A DNA stretch of 12,227 bases from NCBI GenBank assembly GCA_902496275.1, contig CABVAC010000053.1, positions 1 to 12,227 of the forward strand, given 5' to 3'. A model generated the notes under the pieces. It was not told where the DNA came from. It searched no databases and saw nothing but the letters and a program-made list of their open reading frames with translations. Origin of the DNA: an uncultured Collinsella sp. Lineage in GTDB: Bacteria > Actinomycetota > Coriobacteriia > Coriobacteriales > Coriobacteriaceae. Positions 5,878 to 12,227 of this stretch are shown here, in pieces; position 1 is the stretch's first letter, and each line of letters opens with the position of its first letter. Made by a program: the position numbers and the translations under genes.

Positions 5878-5948
5878 CCAAAAAGGGACAGGTTTATTTT
5901 GGTAGGTTTAGAAGTTTTACCGACCAAAATAAACCTGTCCCTTTTTGG
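5878..5948. repeat. Perfect 26-bp inverted repeat, likely REP-like element/terminator
   Basis: Arms 5878-5903 and 5923-5948 are exact reverse complements with a 19-nt interior. The core GGGACAGGTTTATTTTGG with an A5 tract has the look of dispersed REP/RAYT-type palindromes, but I cannot confirm other copies from this window. In RNA it makes a very stable stem between nikR and hypF. The right arm contains T5 and is followed by TTTT, so it could stop or attenuate transcription into hypF. It ends 24 bases before the hypF start codon. Confidence 0.85.
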
Positions 5949-5972
5949 TCGGTTTTGACGAGGGGGAGCCAC

Positions 5973-8441
5973 ATGCGGCATGTGCATATTCATGTGACGG
6001 GCATTGTGCAGGGCGTTGGCATGCGGCCATTTGTGTATCGCGAGGCTATGGCGCATGGCATTTGCGGATGGGTGCTCAATGCGGGCGACGGCGTACATAT
6101 TGAGGCGCACGCTCCGGCCGATGCGCTCGATGCTTTTGTTGCCGCGCTTTCTGAGCATGCGCCCGCGGCGGCTCGCGTAGAGCATGTCGAGGTTGTGGAC
6201 TTGGGGCCTGGCGGTTGGAGTGCTGCCGATGAGCAGGGCTTTCGCATTGTGGCATCGCAGGACCAGACCGCGCACACGACGCTCGTCTCGCCCGATATCG
6301 CTACCTGTGACGATTGTCTGCGCGAGTTGTTCGATCCCGCCGACCGACGCTATCACTACCCCTTTATCAACTGCACTAACTGCGGCCCACGCTTTACCAT
6401 CATCCGATCGTTGCCTTATGACCGAGCGGCCACGTCGATGGATTGTTTTCCCATGTGTCCCAAGTGTGCCGCGGAGTATGCCGACCCACTCGACCGGCGT
6501 TTTCACGCGCAACCCGATGCCTGCTTTGATTGCGGGCCGCATATTACGTGGCGCGAGGCTGTGAACGGCGATGCGTGCGGGAATTCGTCCGCGACACCGG
6601 CAGTCGGCACCACACGCGAGGCCAGCGACGCCATTATCGAGCGCTGCGTTGAGCTGCTGGCCAGCGGTGGCATCGTCGCCATCAAGGGCCTGGGCGGATT
6701 TCATCTAGCCTGTGACGCCGCCAGCGAGCAGGCGGTGGCCGAGCTGCGCCGTCGCAAACGCCGCAGCAACAAACCACTTGCCGTCATGATGCGCGACCTT
6801 GCCGACGTTGAACGCCTATGCCATGTCAGCGACGTTGAGCGCGGCTTGCTGGCCGGCAGCATTCGCCCCATTGTGCTGCTGCGCCGACGTGCTGCTTGCG
6901 AGAGCGGCGGCTCCCCCGACGCCCTCGCGCTCGCGCCGTCCGTCGCGCACGACCTTCCAGAGCTCGGCATCATGCTCCCCTATACGCCGCTTCAACATCT
7001 GTTGCTTGCCGCGGCAGAAGCCTGCGGTATGCACGCGCTCGTCATGACCAGCGGAAACCTGAGCGAAGAACCCATAGAAACCGACGACGATCTTGCCTGG
7101 GAACACCTCGTTGCCGCCGGCATCGCCGATGCGTTGCTCGGCAACGACCGCGCGATCCTCTCGCGCTACGACGACTCTGTAGTGCGCGTGGTCGACGGCG
7201 CCGTTATGCCCGTGCGCCGCGCTCGCGGATATGCACCCCAGCCGTTGCCGTTGCCGGCGCTCGACGGCGCTCCGTCCTGCGTGCTCGCCTGCGGGCCACA
7301 ACAAAAGGCCACGATTGCGCTCACGCGTGAAGGGACGAACGGCGAGGCAACCTGTTTTGTGTCGCAGCATATCGGCGATGTCGAAAACGGCGAGACCTTC
7401 GATGCCTGGAACGCCGCGCGCACGCGCTTGGAAGATCTCTTTGACTTGGCGCCCGCCGCCTTGGCCTGCGATTTGCACCCCAGCTATCTATCGAGCCAGT
7501 GGGCGCGCGAGCAGGCACGGGAGCACAATCTGCCGCTCGTCGAGGTGCAGCACCATCATGCGCATATCGCGAGCGTAATGGCCGAGGCCATCGCCGCGGG
7601 CCAGCTTACAACCGACGCGCGTGTCCTTGGCATCGCCTTTGACGGCACCGGCGCCGGCACCGATGGGACCATTTGGGGCGGCGAGTTTCTTGTTGCCGGC
7701 CTTGGCGGCTTTGAGCGCGCCGCGCATTTACTCACCTGGGCGCTCCCCGGCGGGGCGGCCTCCGTGCGCGACGCCCGCCGCAACGCCTTTGCCCTGCTCA
7801 GTGAGCTCGGTCTGCTCGAGCACCCAGGCGCCGCTCGGCTTTTGGGCAGCCTCGACGAGCAAACGCGCAGCGTGACAGCCACCATGATCGAGCACGGCAT
7901 CAACAGCCCGCGCACCAGCAGCATGGGGCGTCTCTTTGATGCCGCGGCAGCAATTCTGGGCATCTGCGACAAGGCAACCTACGAGGGCGAGCCTGCCATA
8001 GAACTCGAAGCCGCCGCCTGGCGCGCGTTCAGCAGTGAAAGTGCCTGCCCCACCGGCAATATGGCCAGCTTTTCCGTAACCGAATCATCCCGTCCGGACG
8101 ACTTCCATGTTCTGAACTCCAGACCGCTTTTTGAGGCGCTTTTGGAGGGAATCAGGACCGGCGTGCCCGCCGGCAAGCTCGCGCTCGACTTCCATGTCAC
8201 CATCGCACGCGCGTCGGCCCGCATCGCAAGCGAGATCTGCGTCCGTGAAGACCTCGACACCGTCGCGCTCTCGGGCGGTGTGTTCATGAACCGGCTTTTG
8301 CTTCAGCTCCTTACCCACGAACTCAAAGACGCCGGTCTTGCCGTCTTGGTCCCCCACGCTGTACCCGCCAACGACGGCTGCATCGCCTACGGTCAGGCCG
8401 CCATCGCTCGCGCTCGCCTCGCGCAGACGGCGTTGCGATAG
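5973..8441 (+). CDS. hypF: Carbamoyltransferase HypF
   Basis: HypF turns carbamoyl phosphate and ATP into carbamoyl adenylate and transfers the carbamoyl group to the C-terminal Cys of HypE, the source of the cyanide ligands of [NiFe] hydrogenase. At 822 residues it is full length, with all domains in order. Residues 1-90 are acylphosphatase-like (GIVQGVGMRPFVYR with R18, and N36). Two zinc fingers follow, with Cys pairs 112/115, 134/137, 162/165 and 184/187. A YrdC-like domain spans about 220-415 (GGIVAIKGLGGFHLACDA, KRRSNKPLAVM, TSGNLSEEPI). A Kae1-like domain spans about 435-822 with HHHAH at 527-531, AFDGTGAGTDGTIWGGEF and ALSGGVFMNR. The ATG at 5973 is preceded by AGGGGGAG four bases upstream. 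The in-frame TTG at 5955 would overlap that site. Codons in the first roughly 600 bases end in G or T more often than later ones. Confidence 0.97.
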   Translation: MRHVHIHVTGIVQGVGMRPFVYREAMAHGICGWVLNAGDGVHIEAHAPADALDAFVAALSEHAPAAARVEHVEVVDLGPGGWSAADEQGFRIVASQDQTAHTTLVSPDIATCDDCLRELFDPADRRYHYPFINCTNCGPRFTIIRSLPYDRAATSMDCFPMCPKCAAEYADPLDRRFHAQPDACFDCGPHITWREAVNGDACGNSSATPAVGTTREASDAIIERCVELLASGGIVAIKGLGGFHLACDAASEQAVAELRRRKRRSNKPLAVMMRDLADVERLCHVSDVERGLLAGSIRPIVLLRRRAACESGGSPDALALAPSVAHDLPELGIMLPYTPLQHLLLAAAEACGMHALVMTSGNLSEEPIETDDDLAWEHLVAAGIADALLGNDRAILSRYDDSVVRVVDGAVMPVRRARGYAPQPLPLPALDGAPSCVLACGPQQKATIALTREGTNGEATCFVSQHIGDVENGETFDAWNAARTRLEDLFDLAPAALACDLHPSYLSSQWAREQAREHNLPLVEVQHHHAHIASVMAEAIAAGQLTTDARVLGIAFDGTGAGTDGTIWGGEFLVAGLGGFERAAHLLTWALPGGAASVRDARRNAFALLSELGLLEHPGAARLLGSLDEQTRSVTATMIEHGINSPRTSSMGRLFDAAAAILGICDKATYEGEPAIELEAAAWRAFSSESACPTGNMASFSVTESSRPDDFHVLNSRPLFEALLEGIRTGVPAGKLALDFHVTIARASARIASEICVREDLDTVALSGGVFMNRLLLQLLTHELKDAGLAVLVPHAVPANDGCIAYGQAAIARARLAQTALR

Positions 8442-8572
8442 GCTGTTTTGCCAGCCTGCGCGCCGCCGTTTCACAGGTGTAACGCGTTTGCTCGTGACTC
8501 CCGCGAGCGCTACCATCAACTGATGGGTAATTAGGCGCCTATCCAGCGCAAAACGTATAAAAGGGGAACATT

Positions 8573-8833
8573 ATGTGCCTTGCCGTTCCCGGTAAAGTGG
8601 TCAAACGCGACGACGACCTTAAGGCGACCGTCGACATGATGGGCATCGAGCGCCCCATTTCGCTGCGTCTCGTACCGACGGCGCAGGTTGGCGACTATAT
8701 TCTCGTACACGCCGGCTTTGGCATCCAGATCGTCGACGAGCAGGAAGCGCAAGAAACGCTCGAGCTCGTTAACGCCATGACCGAACTGGCCGAAGAAGAC
8801 CAACTGGCCAGCAATCCGGCCGAGGCATACTAG
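8573..8833 (+). CDS. hypC: Hydrogenase maturation chaperone HypC
   Basis: This small chaperone (86 residues) binds HypD during assembly of the Fe(CN)2CO group and then escorts the iron to the hydrogenase large subunit. It starts with the family signature MCLAVPGKV; C2 is the essential Cys, exposed after Met removal. The OB-like barrel follows (VKRDDDLKATVDMMGIERPISLRLV...GDYILVHAGFGIQIVDE), then a helical tail with LVNAMTELAEE. The ATG is preceded by AAGGGG at about seven bases. The stop codon TAG shares its G with the GTG start of hypD (TAGTG), so the two genes are coupled. It lies 131 bases after hypF. Confidence 0.97.
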   Translation: MCLAVPGKVVKRDDDLKATVDMMGIERPISLRLVPTAQVGDYILVHAGFGIQIVDEQEAQETLELVNAMTELAEEDQLASNPAEAY

Positions 8834-9945
8834 TGGCGGCCGGACAGCCGGCGCGCTCCGGTATCGACTTTTCGGCATTTCGCGACCCCAGGCTGGCTCG
8901 CGAGCTCATCGATCGTATTCATGCGCTTGTCGGCAGCCGCAGCATCAACCTTATGGAAGTCTGCGGCACGCATACCGTGAACATCGGGCGCTATGGCTTT
9001 CGCTCCATTATGCCTGCCGGGCTCAAACTGCTGAGCGGTCCGGGTTGCCCCGTCTGCGTTACCGCCAACCGCGATATCGACCATGCAATCGCGCTCGCCA
9101 AGATGGACGGCGCCATCATCACCACCTTTGGCGACATGATGCGCGTGCCAGGATCGTCCACCTCGCTTGCCGCACAAAAGGCGGCGGGACGCGACATCCG
9201 CATCGTCTACTCTCCGCTCGACGCACTCGACATTGCTGAGCAAAATCCCGAACGCCCGGTTATCTTTATGGGCGTCGGCTTTGAGACCACAACGCCCACC
9301 ATTGCCGCCGCCATCCTAGAGGCCGACGCGCGCGAGCTCCAGAACTTCTCGGTCTACTGTGCTCACAAGACCACGCCGCCGGCTCTGCGTGCGATCTCCA
9401 ACGACCCCGAAACGACCATCGACGGCTTTATCCTGCCTGGTCACGTCGCTACCATCACGGGCCTGGCACCCTTTAGGTTTTTGGTCGATGAGTTCGAGAC
9501 CCCCGGCGTAGTCACCGGGTTTGAGCCGGTCGATATCTTGCAGGGCATCTGCATGCTGGTCCAGATGGTTGTCGAGCACAGGCCCGCAATCGACAACGCC
9601 TACCGCCGTGGCGTCAATGCAGACGGCAATCCCGTAGCGCGCCAGCTGGTCGAGCAGGTGTTTGAGCCGTGCGACACCACGTGGCGCGGACTGGGACCGA
9701 TTGCGGCTTCGGGTCTTTCCATCCGACCCGAATTCGTGCGCTTTGATGCCGGCGCCCGCTTTGACGTACCCATTGAACCGACGGTCGAGCCACGCGGCTG
9801 CCGCTGCGGCGACGTGCTGCGCGGAGCCATCACGCCGAGCGACTGTCCTCTGTTTGGCCGCGCTTGCACGCCCGAACACCCCGTCGGCCCCTGCATGGTG
9901 AGCTCCGAAGGCAGCTGCGCGGCGTACTTTAGATACCGCGACTAG
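8833..9945 (+). CDS. hypD: Hydrogenase maturation protein HypD
   Basis: HypD is the [4Fe-4S] scaffold on which, with HypC, the iron receives its CN and CO ligands. It has 370 residues, normal for the family. Conserved motifs are all present: EVCGTHT with C44, GPGCPVC with C72 and C75, TTFGDMMRVPGS, MGVGFETTTP and GHVATITG. The C-terminal cluster region holds C323, C325, C338, C345, C354 and C362 (GCRCGDVLRG, SDCPLFGRACTPEHPVGPCM, GSCAAYF). The GTG start overlaps the hypC stop by one base. No in-frame ATG lies before the conserved region (the first internal Met is residue 41), which supports the GTG. hypE follows after 48 bases. Confidence 0.97.
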   Translation: MAAGQPARSGIDFSAFRDPRLARELIDRIHALVGSRSINLMEVCGTHTVNIGRYGFRSIMPAGLKLLSGPGCPVCVTANRDIDHAIALAKMDGAIITTFGDMMRVPGSSTSLAAQKAAGRDIRIVYSPLDALDIAEQNPERPVIFMGVGFETTTPTIAAAILEADARELQNFSVYCAHKTTPPALRAISNDPETTIDGFILPGHVATITGLAPFRFLVDEFETPGVVTGFEPVDILQGICMLVQMVVEHRPAIDNAYRRGVNADGNPVARQLVEQVFEPCDTTWRGLGPIAASGLSIRPEFVRFDAGARFDVPIEPTVEPRGCRCGDVLRGAITPSDCPLFGRACTPEHPVGPCMVSSEGSCAAYFRYRD

Positions 9946-9993
9946 CCCGGACGCTCCCGCGTACCGGCACCACCCACGATTGGAGTTTTCGAT

Positions 9994-11028
9994 ATGTCCC
10001 GTAATGCCACCGATAGCACTGTCCTGCTGGGCCACGGCTCCGGCGGCCAGATGATGAAGCGCATTATCGATGAGGTCTTTCTGGATGCCTTTGGGTCGCC
10101 CGAGCTGCTCGCGGGCAACGATGCCGGCGTCGCCGCGCTGCCCGCAAGCGGGCGAATCGCCATGTCGACCGACAGCTTTGTGGTAACGCCGCAGTTCTTC
10201 CCCGGCGGCAATATCGGCCGCCTCGCCGTATGTGGAACCGTCAACGACGTCGCGACCTCGGGCGCCAACGTGCGCTACCTCTCATGCGGCTTTATCCTCG
10301 AAGAGGGCTATCCCATGGACAAGCTGCGCCAGATTGTGCAAACCATGGCCGAAACAGCGCGCGAGGCGGGCGTGTCCATAATCACCGGCGACACCAAGGT
10401 GGTCGAGCGTGGAGGTGCCGACGGCGTCTACATCAATACCGCCGGCGTGGGCGAAGTGCCCGCGGGCGTAGCGCTCAGCGGTGCAAACTGTCGGCCCGGC
10501 GATGTCATCCTGGTGTCGGGTACGCTAGGCGACCACGGCATCGCCATCATGAGCCAGCGCGAGGGCTTGGCGTTTTCGAGCAACATCGAAAGCGACGCCG
10601 CACCGCTCAATCATCTGGTTGCCGACGTGCTCGCCGCCGCCCCCGACACCCGCTGCTTCCGCGACCCCACGCGCGGCGGCCTGGCATCCACGCTCAACGA
10701 GTTTGCCCAGGCCAGCGGCGTTGCCATGGAGATCGACGAGGATGCTGTGCCCGTGCGCCCCGACGTGCAGGCCGCCTGCGAGATGCTCGGCTACGATGTG
10801 CTGCAGGTGGCAAACGAGGGCAAGATGGTTGCCGTGGTGCCGGCCGAGCAGGCCGATGCCGCGCTGGCAGCCATGCGCGCCGCGCGCTACGGCGAAAACG
10901 CCGCGATTATCGGTCGCGTGCTGCCGCTTGCCGAGGACACCCGTCCCGCCGTGCGCGTACGCACCGGCTGGGGATCGACCCGCATCCTCGACATGCTCGT
11001 AGGAGAACAGCTTCCGAGAATTTGCTAG
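9994..11028 (+). CDS. hypE: Hydrogenase maturation protein HypE
   Basis: HypE accepts the carbamoyl group from HypF on its C-terminal Cys and dehydrates it with ATP to a thiocyanate, which donates cyanide to the HypC-HypD complex. It has 344 residues and belongs to the PurM/SelD-like ATPase family. Visible motifs are GHGSGG (13-18), STDSFVVTP (58-66), NDVATSG, GDTKVV (132-137), RDPTRGG (223-229), NEGK (274-277) and the terminal PRIC (341-344) with the acceptor C344. The C-terminus is therefore intact and the protein should be functional. The start has GGAG eight bases upstream. It closes the hypFCDE run; hypA and hypB are not present. Confidence 0.97.
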   Translation: MSRNATDSTVLLGHGSGGQMMKRIIDEVFLDAFGSPELLAGNDAGVAALPASGRIAMSTDSFVVTPQFFPGGNIGRLAVCGTVNDVATSGANVRYLSCGFILEEGYPMDKLRQIVQTMAETAREAGVSIITGDTKVVERGGADGVYINTAGVGEVPAGVALSGANCRPGDVILVSGTLGDHGIAIMSQREGLAFSSNIESDAAPLNHLVADVLAAAPDTRCFRDPTRGGLASTLNEFAQASGVAMEIDEDAVPVRPDVQAACEMLGYDVLQVANEGKMVAVVPAEQADAALAAMRAARYGENAAIIGRVLPLAEDTRPAVRVRTGWGSTRILDMLVGEQLPRIC

Positions 11029-11151
11029 GGCGGAACCGCACGGTCGGCGCGATGCGGCTTGATATCCCTGGAGATGTTCAGATTCCAGCCACGCCAGACA
11101 CGTAAGCCCAGTATTATGAGGTGCGTTTTAAACCCAATGACGGGAGCTTTC

Positions 11152-11820
11152 ATGGCAGCAGCTTTTTCCCATGTGATTTTTGATTTAGACGGCACCATCC
11201 TCAACACGCTCGAGGACCTGGCGGCCGCCGGCAACCATACCTGCGAGACGCACGGCTGGCCTACGTTTGCCGTCGACGAGTACCGCTACAAGGTGGGAAA
11301 CGGCATGCTCAAGCTGGTTGAGCGCTTTATGCCCGCCGAGTATGCGGGCGACGGCCGTATGTTTGAGCAGACGCTTGCCGAGTTTAGGGCTTATTACGGC
11401 GAGCACAAGGAGGACCACACCGCCCCCTATGCCGGTACGATCGAGATGCTCGACCGCCTGCGCGCCGCGGGTGTGCAGCTTGCCGTGCTCACTAACAAGG
11501 ACCACGTCTCGGCGGCTCCGCTTATCGAGAAATACTTTGGTTCCGAGCGCTTTGCGCTGGCGCAGGGCCGCGTCGATGCGTTTCCTCCCAAGCCCGAGGC
11601 GCCTGTTACGCTGCATGTGATGAAAGAGCTAGGCGCCGACCCGGCAACCACACTCTATGTGGGCGATTCCAATGTCGATGTTCTGACCGGCCACAACGCC
11701 GGCCTTAAGAGTGCGGGCGTCAGCTGGGGCTTCCGCGGCCGCGCAGAGCTGGAAGCCGCCGGCGCCGACTACGTGGTGGACACCCAGGACGAGCTCGCGG
11801 CGCTGATTCTGGGCGAGTAG
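11152..11820 (+). CDS. gph: HAD-superfamily phosphatase, phosphoglycolate phosphatase-like
   Basis: This is a 222-residue cytoplasmic HAD hydrolase with an alpha-helical cap, most like Gph/PGP. Motif I is DLDGT with nucleophile D11 and D13. The cap region runs about 17-90. Motif II is VLTNKDH with T114, motif III is K147 in PPKPEA, and motif IV is GDSNVD with D172 and D176. The full set indicates an active phosphatase. Substrate cannot be told from sequence; 2-phosphoglycolate or other small phosphates are possible. The ATG at 11152 is chosen because GGGAG lies five bases upstream and homology starts there. An upstream in-frame ATG at 11059 would add 31 residues unlike the family. It is 123 bases from hypE on the same strand, so co-transcription is possible but a functional link to hydrogenase is not evident. 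The symbol is tentative. Confidence 0.88.
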   Translation: MAAAFSHVIFDLDGTILNTLEDLAAAGNHTCETHGWPTFAVDEYRYKVGNGMLKLVERFMPAEYAGDGRMFEQTLAEFRAYYGEHKEDHTAPYAGTIEMLDRLRAAGVQLAVLTNKDHVSAAPLIEKYFGSERFALAQGRVDAFPPKPEAPVTLHVMKELGADPATTLYVGDSNVDVLTGHNAGLKSAGVSWGFRGRAELEAAGADYVVDTQDELAALILGE

Positions 11821-11861
11821 CGGGGCTGTCGCTCAACACGGCTGCATAGATTCTGTCGCGC

Positions 11862-12031
11862 GGAAAGCGCATCCCGTTTTGCCGCCTCAGAATGGGATGC
11901 GCTTTCCGGTTGAGCCTTGTCGGGGAAACCGCATCCCGTTTCAGAGCAGTATTCCGGGTCTCACTTTCCGCAACCCACCCCATCCGGAAACCGTGACCCG
12001 CTATTCGGCCAAATACCGGCTCGTATTTTCC
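11862..12031. repeat. Six-copy alternating-orientation 15-bp motif array, 31-bp period
   Basis: A motif near GGAAAgCGcatCCCG occurs at 11862-11876 (+), 11893-11907 (-), 11924-11938 (+), 11955-11969 (-), 11986-12000 (+) and 12017-12031 (-). Starts are exactly 31 bp apart, with 16-bp spacers and strictly alternating strands. Invariant parts are GGAAA and CC; the centre drifts (GCGCATCCCG, CCGCATCCCG, GTGAGACCCG, CCGTGACCCG, ATACGAGCCG). Copies 1 and 2 form a stem of at least 14 bp, extended by a G-U and two A-T pairs. Later pairs are weaker, so the array could fold as three consecutive hairpins. No further copy is seen at the expected positions on either side (11831, 12048). It lies 41 bases after the gph stop. 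No U-tract follows the strong stem, so a simple terminator role is doubtful. Confidence 0.85.
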
Positions 12032-12108
12032 CGAGCATTCGATGCAACGCTGGCGCAAGGAGTGTCCCCAACTGCCGGCAGAGACGATATGAGCCGGACA
12101 TAAAACAT

Positions 12109-12206
12109 TGGGAGCCCCCGGCATGAAAGTCCGCGGATTAGGCCGACAATGGTGAGTGTCTAATCCAGCCGTGGCGGCCACGCCGCATTCATGGAAGGGG
12201 CTCCCA
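12109..12206 (+). promoter_or_regulatory. Candidate structured leader that hides the next gene's RBS
   Basis: TGGGAGCCCC (12109-12118) pairs perfectly with GGGGCTCCCA (12197-12206). After a 3x3 internal loop, CATGAA (12122-12127) pairs with TTCATG (12188-12193). Inside this closing stem are two hairpins: GGATTAG/CTAATCC (12135-12141 with 12160-12166) and CGTGG/CCACG (12170-12174 with 12178-12182). The right strand of the closing stem includes the GGGG ribosome site and the A of the start ATG at 12206. Folding should therefore block translation, as in translational riboswitches or autoregulated leaders. I do not recognise a known riboswitch consensus. A mobile-element terminal repeat or chance symmetry are alternatives. 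Confidence 0.5.
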
Positions 12207-12227
12207 TGCTCGATACTACCACCTTCG
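12206..12227 (+). CDS. Start of a gene running off the window (partial)
   Basis: An ATG at 12206, preceded by GGAAGGGG about five bases upstream, opens a frame reading MLDTTTF before the window ends. Only seven codons are visible, so the family cannot be named. The call rests on the ribosome site and on the structured leader positioned exactly over it. Confidence 0.5.

Noticed and set aside
5955..5972. TTG at 5955 as hypF start, adding six residues
   Set aside because: It would place the start upstream of the AGGGGGAG ribosome site that fits the ATG at 5973, where the acylphosphatase fold also begins.
8488..8516. TTGCTC-N17-TACCAT as a promoter for hypC
   Set aside because: Spacing is ideal but both hexamers match the consensus poorly. 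A promoter in the 131-bp hypF-hypC gap is possible but not supported.
11862..12031. CRISPR array
   Set aside because: Copies alternate strand, are only 15 bp with 16-bp spacers, drift strongly, and no cas genes or leader are present.
12109..12206. Assignment to a known riboswitch such as THF because of the RBS-occluding stem
   Set aside because: The conserved core sequences of that class are not present, so only an unnamed structured leader is supported.

Overview
The window looks like chromosome of a high-GC member of the Coriobacteriia, most likely Collinsella or a close relative. This is a judgement from codon use, the gene set and the style of the intergenic repeats; no search was run. 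It splits into a rearranged, insertion-rich left third and an orderly right two thirds centred on nickel and [NiFe]-hydrogenase maturation.

Left third (1-4450). The first 318 bases hold no convincing gene apart from a 40-codon candidate ORF and two hairpins. A decayed IS3-type orfA relic (319-713) follows and is cut off by a nearly intact IS3-family element (714-2019) with 36-bp imperfect terminal inverted repeats. That element's orfA and orfB are joined in one 393-residue frame because its slippery run has seven A instead of six. Its right end abuts, and supplies the stop codon of, a five-helix membrane protein gene of unknown function (2017-3135, minus). Next come an orphan C-terminal fragment of an AgrC-like GHKL histidine kinase (3311-3838) and a convergent gene for a protein that resembles the uracil-DNA glycosylase fold but lacks its catalytic motifs (3857-4432, minus).

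Centre (4450-5950). A classical thioredoxin gene is followed about 110 bases later by a strong intrinsic terminator. A two-gene operon then encodes a small His-containing helical protein and NikR, the nickel-responsive repressor. This NikR keeps all four nickel ligands and carries an added His/Cys-rich N-terminus. A perfect 26-bp inverted repeat separates nikR from hypF.

Right (5950-11820). hypF, hypC, hypD and hypE lie on one strand and encode the machinery that makes and delivers the Fe(CN)2CO group of [NiFe] hydrogenases. HypF makes the carbamoyl adenylate and passes the carbamoyl to the C-terminal Cys of HypE, where it is dehydrated to cyanide. HypC and HypD form the scaffold on which the iron ligands are assembled. 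hypA, hypB and the hydrogenase structural genes are not in the window. NikR immediately upstream suggests that nickel supply and hydrogenase maturation are coordinated. A Gph-like HAD phosphatase gene follows.

Right end (11821-12227). There is no complete gene here, but there are two striking non-coding structures. One is an array of six copies of a 15-bp motif in strictly alternating orientation, with starts exactly 31 bp apart. The other is a roughly 98-nt leader whose closing stem would pair with the ribosome binding site and first start-codon base of a gene that runs off the window.
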